This document shows, piece after piece, positions 21,714-33,689 of a stretch of 64,000 bases of DNA (positions are counted from its first letter, which is position 1; each line of letters starts with the position of its first letter). The notes beneath the pieces are model-generated. The model ran no database searches. It saw only the letters and a list, made by a program, of their open reading frames with translations, and was not told the origin of the DNA. Position numbers and translations under genes: made by a program. Origin of the DNA: Candidula unifasciata (lineage: Eukaryota; Mollusca; Gastropoda; Stylommatophora; Geomitridae); NCBI GenBank assembly GCA_905116865.2, contig CAJHNH020007667.1, positions 528,501-592,500 on the forward strand. Reading direction: 5' to 3'.

Positions 21714-21759
21714 GTGATAAAATTATAACTTTTTACAGGGTCAGTGTATAGCTTTGCTA

Positions 21760-21765
21760 TTAAAA
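21760..21765 (+). promoter_or_regulatory. Possible poly(A) signal
   Basis: ATTAAA lies 47 bases after the stop codon of the acyl-CoA synthetase. It is a common variant signal; no GT-rich downstream element was clearly seen, so the true site may be elsewhere. Confidence 0.35.
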
Positions 21766-21814
21766 ACTGTGTCAATAATTCAGGCAAATGGAATCAGATT
21801 ATCAGTATTTTGTT

Positions 21815-22032
21815 GTTGTTTAGAGGATTGACTTCATTGCACTGAGTTTTATCACATGTGCCTCAGTCTCCTTCTGATGACTGGCCAGCCACCTGCCATG
21901 AATGTGACATAAAACATGAACTGCTTCAGTGTTTATCCCCAGGAATCTCCGTAAAAAAATGCATTTATAAAATAAACCCACGACCTTCAGAGCAAGAGGT
22001 AAACATCTTAACCACTTCACTGAGGAGACCTT
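21815..22032 (-). mobile_element. tRNA-derived SINE, family J, minus orientation
   Basis: The minus strand starts with a tRNA-like head, 'ctcagtgaagtggttaagat' (A-box-like, near 22030), then 'ctgaaggtcgtgggttta' (B-box-like, near 21990). The body contains 'catggcaggtggctggccag'. A worn relative of the head is at 33360-33505 and perhaps 26400-26490. Confidence 0.65.
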
Positions 22033-22123
22033 CAGTATTTATTCAGTGTAATAAGTGTGAATCGGATAACAATTTTAATTATGATTGCAAATGCCATATT
22101 TTTGTATGTGTTTGCAAACACAT

Positions 22124-22220
22124 ATGCCCACGGGTGCATGCACACACCCACAATTACACACAAATGCACATATGCATCCCCCCACCCCCCACACACAACA
22201 CACACACACTCACACACAGA
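22124..22220. repeat. CA-rich low-complexity tract
   Basis: Imperfect (CA)n with C-runs ('cccccacccccc'). The ORFs over it are artefacts of the repeat. Confidence 0.9.
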
Positions 22221-23430
22221 CATTATTTGAAAACATGAGCTAGGCCCTTGCAACTAGCTGAAAGGAAATATGGTATATGATTAGAAGATGAATGTGTGAT
22301 TGACTGACCCCAGCTACCAAAAGAATCCACTCTTCTACATCTTTTGAGAGAGACAGAAAATATGTGGTCATCTGATTATATGACCTGAATGCAAGAAATT
22401 TAGAATCATGGCTTTGAAAACAAGTTTTGTGTCCTAACGTATAGGAAAAAGTGTAAAACATTATCACAAATCTAAAGGACTGAAAAATCAAGAGTCTGTG
22501 TTTAAAATAAAATATTCATGTTAACTAGAGACTAATACTAATACATTCCTGCTGACACCAAAGTTTTGTTCATGTTAACTGATCGTTCATCTTAAGAAAG
22601 TTCGTCAAAGTTTTATTTTTATACAAACACAGACTACAACGTATAAGCTTAATAAAGTGAAAGGAAAGATTCACAAAAACACAGTAAATGCTTCTACCCA
22701 GTCTTTAGCAAGGAGTAGGATGAGAAGTATTACACAAATCAGTAAATATAGTCAAATAGAAAAGTGTCAGTTACCCCTGTGTTTGACACCTTCTAGGAAA
22801 TATCCATGTTTATTAATTACAGAATGGTTCCAGTTTCTCATAAATGTCACTTTTCTGACTAGGTCATGATATAAATATATAAACTGAAAATAGCATTTAG
22901 GTTTTTTTTCTGTGAATCAAATTGTTTGTTGGGTTTTTATAAAGCCAAGATGATGTCAAATCTTCACATAAGCCTCAATGATAGAGGTCATGGTGTCATG
23001 GCATGACCCACCTGATATATATACTGTGTTTAGGCCCAGGGGAATGTAATCTGTTTAATGCTTCACTATGTTTATGTTTATTATGAAGTCCCTTTAAAAA
23101 GAAGATTTTTTTAAAGTTTGAAAAAAAAGCAGATAAATAAATTTAAACAGATTTGTTAATAACCGATGTAAAATTCCTTTTGGGGGTTGGGGGTGTTTAA
23201 AGGGATATTCTGGGTTTATTTCCACATGGTCAATTCTTTTTTATTTTAACATTTTTTTAATTATCAGGGTGACAGGGTAAAGTGAAAGAGTGCTGTCTTG
23301 AATATCCTGATAAAGTAAAATGTAAAATCAGTGTATGTGAGAGTGAGAGAAAGCGAGTGAGAGAAAGAGAGAGAATCACCTTATATACATTAATACAATG
23401 TTTTCTATGTATTTGCATTTTATTAATTCA
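22221..23430. other. Intergenic sequence without recognised features
   Basis: AT-rich, no protein similarity that I can recognise. A purine-rich GAGA stretch lies at 23335-23375. Confidence 0.4.
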
Positions 23431-23439
23431 GTATGAAAT

Positions 23440-23745
23440 ATTCTCCCTGATTAATCAAATGAGTTTGAGTTTGACTAGGAGATGTGGTCAAGGCCCTTTG
23501 GGAACAAAAAAACGAAATCAGTAGAAAAACAAGATTATTATTCCCGGAGAGAATGAGGCATCTGGGTGTAACCAGAGGGTCTGGCTGGCTCACTACACTC
23601 AGAGGAAAGGCAAGACGGACAAATAACCAGATCGTAACCAGTACCATCAGTATTGGAACTCTGCGCTGGCTGCTGGAGATGAGGACGAAGCAAACATGGG
23701 AATGCCCCGAGTGCTGTGATGTCAATTCTTGACTCAACTCAACTA
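23440..23745 (+). mobile_element. LINE family A 3' end, plus strand
   Basis: The plus strand reads VKALWEQKNEIS, then ERMRHLGVTRGSGWLTTLRG and ending [11 protein letters not shown] before TGA. Equivalent strings are on the minus strand at 46100-45800 (ALWEQVTKSE, ERMIHLGVCDQQ) and at 57097-56903. It is the C-terminal and 3' end of the family A LINE. Confidence 0.65.
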
Positions 23746-23799
23746 ATCAAATGAGTATGCACTGTCAAGCACATTACAGCACAATAAAACTGTTATCTT

Positions 23800-24090
23800 C
23801 TTCTTCTTCTTTGCGTTCACCAGCTGTAAACTCTGGTGGAAAGTTAGGGTTGTTCGTCCCCTTCTTGTCTGCAGTCCTGTTCCAGAACCTGAGTGTTGCG
23901 TGTGCATCCGTTTGACAGATCTGATACATTTGAGTGTAGAATGTTGGTTCCTTGCCTCTCAGGCAGATGCACTCCGACTTCAAAGGAAGCTCCCAATTAG
24001 TCGACTCTTAGGACATGCTTTTGGTCAGGGGGGGTCTATTCTTGTTTTCCCTATAATAGGGCCCCGTAACCCACGGGGAGGGGGGGGGGG
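23800..24090 (-). mobile_element. SINE family B, minus orientation
   Basis: A (TTC)n left end (tail complement) is followed by 'gcgttcaccagctgtaaact', 'ggttccttgcctctcaggca', 'cgactcttaggacatgcttt' and 'gggccccgtaacccacgggg'. Nearly full length; a G-run (24078-24089) marks its right end. Confidence 0.85.
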
Positions 24091-24269
24091 TGGTAAAACT
24101 GTTATAGATCCCTAAACGTTTTTATATTGCTCACTGCCTCTCCCCCCCCCCCCCCATGTATTCCAACATGTCTGTCACGAAAAGGAAACTAATCCTTGTC
24201 AGCCGTGAACACGGTAGAACCACCAACCTTCTGACCCAGCCCTTCTTTATTTTCCTGAGCATACTCATC

Positions 24270-24665
24270 GAGTCACTGAGAAAGCATGCCCCAGTGGAAT
24301 TCTGTAGTCTGGAGTAAACAGTAATGGAGGTTATGATTCCTGGAGAAAGAGATAGAAGTCACTGTGATGGATGACACAGGATATCAATGAAACACTGAGC
24401 ATGAAAGTTCACAAGGTGTAAGAATTGAAATGAGACCGGGTTTATTCTGGCATGGCTGGATAAGAGCAATGTTCTGCAAAAAACCTGCTACAGGAGGAGT
24501 AAGAATAATCTTTCAGAAGAATTCCTGGTTCCTATTTGTCTATGATATTAATTAAATATAGCGAGTTATATAAATAGATAATACATGTGTCAGAAGTGAT
24601 TGAAAGTACGCGAAAGAAAATGTTGTGGACAGATATGACTACCAATGCCACTCGGCATGGACTAT
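24270..24665 (+). mobile_element. LINE 3'-end debris, plus strand
   Basis: Positions 24420-24500 ('gataagagcaatgttctgca' and 'aaaacctgctacaggag') match the RTE-like 3' end at 16920-16960 and 63455-63490. Positions 24590-24665 read VSEVIESTRKKMLWTDMTTN then ATRHGL, a tail also found on the minus strand at 27440-27360. These look like two separate truncated pieces. Confidence 0.55.
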
Positions 24666-24724
24666 ATATAAGAAGAAAAAGAAGTATAATAAAGTGCAGA
24701 TGAACTTTAGAACACAAAAAAAGT

Positions 24725-24990
24725 AAAGGACCCTTTTCGACGCCTTTAGATGTATAGGGCATATAGGGCTAGACCTAAATTTTATAGACCAACGGCACAA
24801 GATGGGTGATGTGGTCAGCATCACGCTGGCCGCCTCTACTTCCCGGGACTGCACCCGGTACCCACTCAAGGCTGGGTCGACCTGGGAGCCAAGGTCATTT
24901 TTGAAGAAAAGTCCGGCTCCGCCAGGGAGCGAACCCACGACCTTCCGATCTGCGGCACGCGTCTAGCCGCTCTGCCTCGGCGACTCCTAA
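24725..24990 (-). mobile_element. tRNA-derived SINE, family D, near full length, minus orientation
   Basis: On the minus strand the head near 24985-24910 reads as a tRNA-like unit with an A-box-like 'gaggcagagcggctagacgc' and a B-box-like 'ggtcgtgggttcgctccc'. The body has 'cccactcaaggctgggtcga', 'ggtcagcatcacgctggccg' and 'tatagggcatatagggctag', ending in 'aaaggaccctttt'. This is the best-preserved family D copy and serves as the reference for the others. Confidence 0.85.
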
Positions 24991-24999
24991 TTTAGAACA

Positions 25000-25480
25000 A
25001 GATGTGTGGAAATTCCCAAACTAATGTTCATTAAAGCATTGGATTCTGCTCCGTTTCTTAGAGGTTTCACAATGCGCCCCCTCCACACTTCACGGTCCTT
25101 AGCATTTTGTTCCCATGTTTCCACCTCAATATCTGCATCATTCATGTCCCACTTGCACATTTTTTATATCGCAGTAGAAGTTGGCCTCAGCAGCTTCTAC
25201 CAGTCCTTAATTCACCTTAAAGGATGTCCTTAGGAACTCTGTGTTCCTCCATTCTACAGTGTACCTAAGCCACTTGAGCCTTTGTAGACTGAGCATTGAG
25301 AAGACTGTTGTAGTTCCTGCTCTTTCCAGTACCTCAGTGTTTGTTATCTTGTCTTGCCACTTAATGCCAAGTATTCTTCTTAGTCATCACATGTAAATGC
25401 TATTTTGCCATCTCTCCTGGTGCGAATAAGTTGACCAAGTTTCACTGCCATAAATTAATGTCGCTTCTCTACAGTGGAAT
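25000..25480 (-). mobile_element. LINE ORF2 C-terminal fragment, minus strand
   Basis: The minus strand reads LYGSETWSTYSHQERWQNSI (near 25470), then LRRILGIKWQDKITNTEVLE (near 25380), and further on a KWLR.VEWRNTEFLRTSF-like series. The LYGSE-W ... LRRILGIKWQDKITN series is the standard C-terminal region of LINE ORF2 proteins. Stops are present. Confidence 0.75.
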
Positions 25481-27180
25481 GAAAGTCACACTATGGAATA
25501 AATTAGAGCCTCATTATATGATACTGTTAATAATATTCTATTTTTTACCAATGGATACATTGTAGTCAACCTCTGTTGTGAAGAAAGGTAAATAAAAAAA
25601 AAATAAAAAAACACACACACCCACATTGGAATACTTGGTTCAGTTTTACAATATACAAAAAATGACAATGTCTGTAATGTGCACAAGGGTTCTCCTATGT
25701 TTTTTCGTTTTTCATTTTTATAGGAGAAGGTCAGGCAGTCGATCCTCACTTTAGGCTTGGTGCAGAGTGTGAAATGTTACTGTTCCTTTATTTTGTAAAA
25801 TTTCATTTTTGCATTTTCTCTTTGGTCTTCTCTACGAGAAGTGAAGGCCATATTAAAAACCACACTAAACCCAAGTATTGTTTGGCAACTTTCCATCCCG
25901 ATCCTTCAAGATGACAGTATTACATTATTACATTATAGAAAGGCATTCGAGTCATCACCATCCAGATTGCTCATATTCTTGGCAGTAGTGTAGACACTGT
26001 GTTGGTCATGCAGTATGATCCTTCTCTTGGCTTGTCTTGTTTACTCCAGTAGAAAGCTAACAATACATCCAGTGCAAATATAACACTGAAGATAATTTAA
26101 TAGTTTAGTTTACCAAAAAAAAAAAAGGTGACCAGAAATATACTTTATGTATATTTTGGTTGTTGCCCTTTTTTATTTAACTCTTTTAATCTCAGAAGGC
26201 CACAAGACTAATTCAGTTAGGACTGCACTCATTGGAAATAATAAAAACAACAATATTACAGGTACACATCTTACACAAGAATTAAATGAGCACCAGTGCA
26301 AAACAAACCATTAAGTGGGCATATTTCTTTAGCATGCTCTGATCGCAAACATATAGTATAACTGTGTAAGACACTTTAGCTGGTACAGATTAAGAATAAC
26401 ACACACAGTGAACAAAGCAGTCTATGAAATGAACCCATGACCTTTTATAGCATGAGGTAAATGACTTAAACATGGAGACCGCAGATAAATAAAATAATCA
26501 TTGTGCAAAACCAATGAATGGACCACTTCTCTCTTGTCCGCCTATCTAGAAAATAGTTGTTTTTCTTCTGATTCATCTGAAGTTGTTATTGAGTTGTGCC
26601 TGTCTACAGCATAGCTGCGAGATTCGTGTCTTTCGGCTGACACATTCAACTTCTGCAGGCATTTGTTGGCTGGGTTATAGCTTTACTGCTTACTGGAGAA
26701 TACAATGACTGTTAGAGGACTGAAATCAAATTCTGTTATCTCCTTGTGTGAGTTCCAGGTACCCATTTGGGGAAGGGAGGGGGGGGGGGTTGACCCAGTG
26801 CCTCCCTACCTAATAAGCATGCTATTCAAGGTGACTAATTAGGGAAGTTTTTCAAAGTAGCTGTGCTTCTACCTGAGGTAATGAACCAACACTCTGCATG
26901 CAGATAAGCCAGATCCGTAAAACAGATGTGTATGGAAAACTCAAGACTACAGAGAAAACTACATTTCTGTGTCTTACGGGAAAGCCTAGTCATGCACATT
27001 TCTGAGTAATTTTATGTCTAGTTATTTCCAGGATATTATTGTTTGTCTTTATTAAAGAAACATTTGAACTGATTCTTGTTATTCTATGAATATTTCTAGA
27101 TTTTCATATTTGTTTGATTATAATACTTTTAACACATTTGTGGTTGTGATGATTTTCAAAATAATGTTTTCCTATTGTCA
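25481..27180. other. Intergenic sequence, mostly unassigned
   Basis: No gene seen. Contains A-runs, a G-run (26779-26789) inside a weak SINE-like piece (26750-26960) sharing blocks with 60500-60650, and a possible worn tRNA-SINE head at 26400-26490 ('gaacccatgacctttta'). Confidence 0.4.
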
Positions 27181-27540
27181 GTTTTAATAATGCGGACACA
27201 AACAATAAATTGCACAATGTTTTGCCTGGCATATTTTGTTGTACCTCATCAGGTGCATTATTACAGAGTTAAATCTTTTTATAATGAAGCACATAATGAA
27301 TCCTTTCCTTGCTGAAATGCATAAACCGCATTGTTGAGTTGCTGTAAATCTTATTATTGAAGTCCATGCTGTGTGGCATTGGTAGTCATGTCTATCCACA
27401 ACCTTCTGTCTTGTGTACTTTCAGTCAACTCTGACACAGACGATCTTTCATACCAAGATATCAGACTGTCCAGCATCTGTTCTTTGGTGTTTCCAGTTTC
27501 CAGTACATCAATCTTGCGATAAAGTTTTTGCAGCAATTGC
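27180..27540 (-). mobile_element. LINE 3' end with conserved 3' noncoding tail, minus strand
   Basis: The minus strand 27536-27354 reads MLDSLISWYERSSVSELTES, ending TTNATQHGLQ. It is followed by a 3' noncoding stretch ('caaaatatgccaggcaaaac' and 'attgtgcaatttattg') that also occurs at 11160-11250 and, diverged, at 37620-37690. This gives one retroposon family with at least three 3' ends in the window. Confidence 0.6.
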
Positions 27541-27699
27541 TATTAGGCTGGGAATTTCTGTGAAACTGTAGTGATGTTCTAATATTTACACATCTGTTCT
27601 CATCACATTTCTACTCCAGGCAGCTCTCATACATATGCAGCTTTGTATTTATTGTCCTGATTCTAACCAGATGACCACAGGAAATCGTAATAATATAAT

Positions 27700-27930
27700 A
27701 TAATATAATTATAATATGTAATCACCAGACAGGCATTACAATGGATGGGGGGAAGGGGGGGGGGGGAAGGTACTGAGGATTCAAAGATATCAAGAAAGAA
27801 GCTCTAAAATTCCATCTACAATATCAAAGAGATTGTGCTGGATAGAATGGAATGGAGGAATAGACTGAGAGGCCTGTGTGACATATACTGGTATAACGGG
27901 ACAACAACAACGATGATGATGATATGTAAT
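27700..27930 (+). mobile_element. LINE ORF2 C-terminal fragment with G-run, plus strand
   Basis: The plus strand reads ITRQALQWM, then a G-rich tract (27748-27768) where relatives encode a basic GKRKRGRP-like loop, then VLDRMEWRNRLRGLCDIYW and an (AAC)/(GAT) tail. RQALxW ... DRxEWR..LC is the usual tail of many aquatic-invertebrate LINEs. Confidence 0.6.
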
Positions 27931-29034
27931 TCAGATGTTGCAGCCATAATTACCGATCCTACATGGCAAGGGCTATAAAAGACAAAAATAATATAATCTT
28001 CATATCTTTACTTCTCCTACGATTCGATACTGCAATGTTATAAACGTTTTCCCCTGCAAATATTTGTTATATTCTTAAAGACCAGATTACCAATGTCAGC
28101 TCAAACTATATTATGTTTTATTTTCTTACCATAACCAGTTTTCAAGTTTTTATTTAACTCTTTCAGTACACATGATATGTTCATTTATTATTTTCTATGT
28201 GGTAAACATTTCTTTACTCTTTCTGTCTTATTAGTTTGTTATTTTAACCCATTTAATCTCCAACTGGTACTATAACTTCTACTGTCCCAAAAATAAACTC
28301 GTTAATTTGATAAGACTGAAAACTTTTACTCCTAAGTAGAAAAACTTAAGAGCAGACATTGTTGAATTAAAAAATTACCTGGGATCAAAAGAGTTAAAAT
28401 CTGTGCCATCCTTTCTATGACAGTTGGCTCAAGGCCTTTTTTTTTTTCTGGCAGTATGCAACAGTAGGCAATATTGGGATCTTTTCTAGGCATAATTTAT
28501 TTTTAGTGTTACTTAATAGACACTTTGTGAAAAGTACTGGCTCCATTTTAAAGACACTTTATGGTGATTACCTCATTTTTTGTTTCTAAGGGTAAAAAAG
28601 GCTTTCTGAAACGTGTTCACTAACCTTCAGACAAATGGCTGCAGCTATTATGTTTACAATAATGTTTACCTTCAGCGAAAACTACATTTATTTGGCCAGC
28701 CCTGTAATGAAATGTAAACTGTAGATCTTTATCATATATTTCACTGAATATGAATTTATGCAAACAAAATAATGAATTCTCACTTTAATTATCTGACTGA
28801 CTTTATTCTTTTAGAATAGCCTTCTCTGTTTGGATACTAGGGCTCTTTTGGGTGGGGGCAGGGGAAGGATCAGGGGTTGCTGCCTTCTAACATTCATTTA
28901 GTAAAACATGTCTAATTGCTGAAATGGGTTGTGTTGGATTGAAAATTGCAGATATCACAGCCTAGATGTAAATCGCAGCACAGGCATTTTAAGGGCAAAA
29001 GAAAAAAAAATGAGCCTCATGTCAATAATCCTAA
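27931..29034. other. Intergenic sequence without recognised features
   Basis: AT-rich, with no coding or repeat assignment that I can support, except weak similarity of 28830-28980 to 290-460. Confidence 0.4.
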
Positions 29035-29752
29035 CATGTTTGACTTAGCATAAAATGCTTAACACAACATGCTTGACATAACATGCTTGACACAACATAA
29101 CATGCTTAACATAACATGCTTGACATAACATGCTTAACATAACATGCTTGACACAACATGCTTGACATAACATGCTTGACATAACATGCTTGACATAACA
29201 TGCTTAACATAACATGCTTGACACAACATAACATACTTGACACAACATGCTTGACATAACATGCTTAACATAACATGCTTAACATAACATGCTTGACATA
29301 ACATAACATGCTTGACATAACATGCTTGACATAACATGCTTGACATAACATGCTTGACATAACATGCTTAACATAACGTGCTTGACATAACATGCTTGAC
29401 ATAACATAACGTGCTTGACATAACATAACATGCTTAACATAACATAACATGTTTGACATAACATAACGTGCTTGACATAACATGCTTGACATAACATAAC
29501 ATGCTTGACATAACATGCTTGACATAACATGCTTAACATAACATGCTTAACATAACATGCTTGACATAACATAACGTGCTTGACATAACATGCTTGACAC
29601 AACATAACATGCTTGACACAACATAACATGCTTGACACAACATAACATGCTTGACATAACATAACATGCTTGACACAACATAACATGCTTGACACAACAT
29701 AACATGCTTGACACAACATAACATGCTTGACACAACATAACATGCTTGACAC
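29035..29752. repeat. 14-bp minisatellite with 19-bp variants
   Basis: Units 'ataacatgcttgac' (14 bp) recur about 40 times, some extended by an extra 'ataac' or 'acaac' (19 bp), with 'cttaac' and 'gtgctt' point variants. Long minus-strand ORFs (cysteine-rich MLCQACYVKHV strings) come only from the periodicity. The array ends about 80 bp before the left end of the hAT element at 29830. Confidence 0.95.
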
Positions 29753-29829
29753 TGCAGTACTTCTCACTTGTAGACAGGAGCCTGAAATAGACTCACAACA
29801 ACACAACCTCCCATAAAAATTACATATGC

Positions 29830-31796
29830 CAGGGCTATTCAACTAAGTTTGCTCGCGGGCCAAAATGTTGAACATGGAGATCGTCGCGGGCCAGTGGCCT
29901 GAGCCCACACTACAATTGACAACATTTTCAATCTGTAGATTTAATACACTCGAAAACTATTACGCCCAGGACTTAGTCTACATAAATGAAGCAGTGTTGT
30001 AAACCATTATAATGTAAAGTGTACTACAATCTTCTGTAATAATTAATTAATACTCACTTTTAATTCTTCTTTTTCTTCGCATTCACCGGCTGTAAACTCC
30101 AGTGGAAAGTTCTGGTTGTATATCTACTTCTGGACTCTAGTCCTGTTCCAGAAACTGTGTGTTGCGTACACATTCGTTTTATACGTCGTACTCATTTACA
30201 TGCAGACTGTGGGTTTCTTGACTCTCAGACAGATGTACGACTTCGAAGGAAGCTCCCAATTAGTCGACTCTTGCGACATTCTTTTATATAGGCAGTGGGT
30301 CTATTCTCGTTTCCCCACTTGTTTTTGGGGTCATAAATAAAAGTTACCTTTGTCACTTCTATTACGTTGTCACAATAATAATAATAACTGTCCACAGTTG
30401 GTTTCATGTTCTGCAGAAGAAACCAAAAGGTATAACGATGCAAAATGTAATTAATGGGAAATGCTGCATTTTCGTTTTTGAACTAATTTGACCAAATTTG
30501 GCTGGTGAGAAGAAGTTAAAGCAATTCTCATGCAATCCTGCAGCCTTTCATTGCTCAGTTCGCTTCGACTCTTTATCTATTGATAAGCTTGATTCACAAG
30601 TGAAAGTTGAGCCAGACATGGTCAGTATGAATACACCGACTTTTTTAGCATTAGGGAACTGCTCGCGTTGAATCCTCTCGTACCAAAACTTGGCGATACC
30701 ACTTTCTTGAAAATCTTCATTTACTGCCCTGGAACTTTAGATATCCACAAGTTCTAACTGCAGAGAACCTTCATCAACAGAGGATATCAACTTCTTAGCA
30801 TTAGAAGAAAAATGACACGCAGAAGGGATTTTAAAAGGATCTCGAACAAATAACATAACATTGTTTGGGATAATGAAGTTGTCAAATCTTTTGTTAAAAT
30901 TATTCTGAAAATTTTTAAAATATTTATTATAATCGATCGGTTAAGGTTGCCGAGTCCAGTGTTGAAGAAATAAAATAGCAAGCATGGTGGTTTCGAATTA
31001 GGTATAGTTGATAATATAAATAAATATTTCAGTGTCTAGTCACTGTTGAATGCACGATTTTCACTTTCCCAATTTGCCTTTTTACTAGTGCTAGCCATGG
31101 CATCAAGTATTTAACTAAATTATTAAAAGTAGATAATTTAAAACACTGTTACTGATTCAGTTTGTTACTATACAATCGCGTCCGGCAATCTATGTCTGAC
31201 TGTGGCTTGTATGTGACTGGACGTTTTTCTGGATGTTATAATCTGAAAGCAAGATCAATAGCAGGTATTCTGCGGTGTCTGATGTTAGGCTTCATCCAAT
31301 GTCATTAGTTTTTGTGGACTAGTGGCACCCATTGAGAAGATATTCTCTGTAATCTAAGCTCTAACTGTCTGGACCGTGCTGGTATTTCCGTATGCCTCCT
31401 GTCCAATAAATATCACACCTTCGTTGAATGTCCAGTTCAGCGGTGGCCTTCCTACTTGTTACTTGATTCTTTCCAGCCTATCTTATTACCTTTGGCTTTA
31501 AACAGGTGAATTTTGCTTTTTGAACGAGCTGGGAATGAACTTTTACCCTGATCTAATTACTTTTTCTGTTCCTATGCTGGTTCCATTGTATCTCCGCAAT
31601 TACAGATTCCTGACAAACACTTCCTATTGACACATTCGACACAACTGGTTTTTGAAGAATATACAGAAACATTGAATGATTTAATTGTTCTTTCTTTAAA
31701 TAACTACATTTCGCTTTTTTGGCAACGATCGGCGGGCCACTTGCTAGGTCTCGGCGGGCCAGATTTGGCCCGCGGGTCGCCAGTTTAATAGCCCTG
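29830..31796. mobile_element. Non-autonomous hAT DNA transposon, about 2.0 kb
   Basis: The left end is 'cagggctattcaactaag'. The right end is the inverted 'cagtttaatagccctg', matching at 14 of 15 bases. The flanks acatatgc (29822-29829) and acctacgc (31797-31804) agree at 6 of 8 positions, the 8-bp duplication size of hAT elements. Both subterminal regions carry 'cgggcca' clusters ('tcgcgggccagtgg' left; 'ggcgggccagatttggcc' right), which I recall from many hAT families. No transposase reading frame is visible inside. A family B SINE is nested at 30063-30335. Confidence 0.85.
30063..30335 (-). mobile_element. SINE family B nested in the hAT element, minus orientation
   Basis: A (TTC)-rich left end is followed by 'gcattcaccggctgtaaact', 'ctctcagacagatgtacgac' and 'caattagtcgactcttgcga'. 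It inserted after the hAT element. Confidence 0.75.
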
Positions 31797-32342
31797 ACCT
31801 ACGCCTAGAAAACGCTAAACCAAGCCATACCATAACATCCCGCAACATAGGAGAGGCCCAGTGACCTAAGAATGCACGAAGGGCAAGGGAAGTTACTCTA
31901 ATTTTGGCCTGGAAAAGTAAACAGGTTCTTTTTAAATTCAACTATTTATTAGGAATCATCCTTTTCATGTAAGTATAATGTGTATGCGTGTGTGTGTGTT
32001 TATATGTACGTGCATATGTACAAAAAGTATTCATTCGTTGTGAATGTAACCCTCTGAACCGAAATAATGTGTATGTTGGACAATCAATCTTTTTTATCGA
32101 AAGCTGCATTCTCCTTATTGTGGCGCAGACTTTGATACACGAAACCTCCTGCTCTCACACAAAATGATGAATGGGCTCAATCTGGACGGAAGACGTCAAC
32201 CTTTCAGGGACGGACAGGCTCACGCAGTTGAGAGAGGTGTCGTTTTTCCTGTTGGTTTACAAGGCCTGTTGGAAATGCCAGGCGTTGTTTATGATCGGCA
32301 GCGAATTGAACTTTTTATGACGTAGACTCGGAAGTCAAAGGG

Positions 32343-32593
32343 TTGGAGGGAGAGAAGAAGAATAAGAGAAGGAGAAGGAGGAGAAGAGGAAGAAGAAGAG
32401 GAGGAGGGGGAGGAGAAGAAGAAGAACAAGAGGAGGAGAAGAAAGAGAAGAAGAAGAAGAACAAGAGGAGGAGGAGGAGGAGAAGAAGAACAAGAGGAGG
32501 AGGTGAAGAAGAGGAAAAGGAAGAAAAAGAAGGAGGAGGAGAAGAAGAAGAAGAAGAAGGAGAAGAAGAAAAAGGAGAAGAAGGATGAGGAGA
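32343..32593. repeat. 250-bp purine-only (AAG/GAG) tract
   Basis: Almost uninterrupted purines on the plus strand (runs of 'gaagaagaagaacaagagga' type; rare C at 'aacaag'). It yields spurious poly-E/K and poly-S ORFs. Such mirror-rich polypurine tracts can adopt triplex DNA in vitro; any role here is unknown. Confidence 0.95.
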
Positions 32594-32767
32594 AAAGTCG
32601 ATGCATGTCCTTCTAAAAAATGCACAGTAAATTGTGTTACGGTTGGGTATTAAAACCAGACTGCTGGGATGGCGGAAAAGCACTTTAACTGCACGATCAC
32701 TTAGAGCCGTGGAGCTGATACTGTGTCTACTAATATGTTGTCATTAAAACATTACCATTGTCTGTGT

Positions 32768-32912
32768 CTCATTCTCTCTCTCTCCTCTCTCTCCCCCCCT
32801 CTCTCTCTCTCCTTCCGCCACCCACCCACACACACATATACGTACACACAGACGCCCCATCGACCACACACTCACCTACATACATATATATACACACACA
32901 TAACATTAGTGG
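32768..32912. repeat. CT-rich followed by CA/TA-rich simple sequence
   Basis: (CT)n and C-rich from 32768 to 32818, then imperfect CA/TA repeats to 32905. ORFs here are artefacts. Confidence 0.9.
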
Positions 32913-33359
32913 TGCTTATGATAGGCCAGTTTCTTTACACATTTTCTAAAGTAGGCTTTATGGGATTTTTTAAAGCATGTAATGATGATAATGTGCTAAA
33001 CGGCAAATAAGTATACTATATCAGAAATAATATGAAACGTATCAACATATACCATTACAAATGTGTTTTATACATTACTATGCCGAGAGCTTAGAACGTC
33101 TTCATTGCACTAGGAATTCTGTGAAAGTCAAAGGAAATCAAAACTAAAACCAAACTTTGAAATATTTAGCCTCTAAAGTCAAACCAGTACTTAAGCGTGG
33201 AGCTAAAATACTGCGAACTACTAAAATATTACTAACGTACTACAAAGTTAAAAGTGAAAATGGAGAGATCGACTTCCTTGCACCGGGTTTTTATCCCATA
33301 TGGCTCGGTCTATCTCCGCAGAACGGGTTATCACCTGCCGAGAGCGCTGCTCCTAGTAC

Positions 33360-33505
33360 GAACTCCATAGCTCCTGTGACGATCCCTAGGAATCTCCGTA
33401 CAAATTGCACCCGTGAACTGAAGGGAGCAGCTGTGAAAAGAAACGCACAACCATCAGAGCTCGAGGCAAACAGTTTTACCGCTCTAAGTGGTGCCTGCGC
33501 AGAAT
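33360..33505 (-). mobile_element. Possible tRNA-SINE (family J-like) fragment, minus orientation
   Basis: The block 'cctaggaatctccgtacaaa' matches the family J body at 21940 ('ccaggaatctccgtaaaa'). The right end 'ccatcagagctcgaggcaaa' to 'ccgctctaagtggtgcc' resembles its antisense tRNA-like head. The 116-codon ORF at 33157-33507 overlaps this and is therefore not called a gene. Confidence 0.5.
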
Positions 33506-33689
33506 AGAGAGAATCAACTGCTGTGAGAGAATCACTACTGTCGAACTTTGGCAGTGAACTAAACAAAAGCAAGCGAATAAGGAACGATCGAACGAACGAA
33601 CTTTATTTTCAAAGGGTTGCAAATTGAGCACACAGGTCCGTCTGACATATCATTACCTCTATTTCCCGTCCTTTTTAGGATGACATTTT

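Noticed and set aside
29134..29842. A 187-codon minus ORF with repeated cysteines
   Set aside because: Generated by the 14/19-bp minisatellite, not a secreted cysteine-rich peptide or toxin.
32289..32683. Poly-Ser/Phe/Leu ORFs and a poly-Glu/Arg/Lys ORF
   Set aside because: Translation of a purine-only tract.
33157..33507. 116-codon ORF as a possible gene
   Set aside because: Its second half overlaps a SINE-like fragment in antisense; no domain or splice context.
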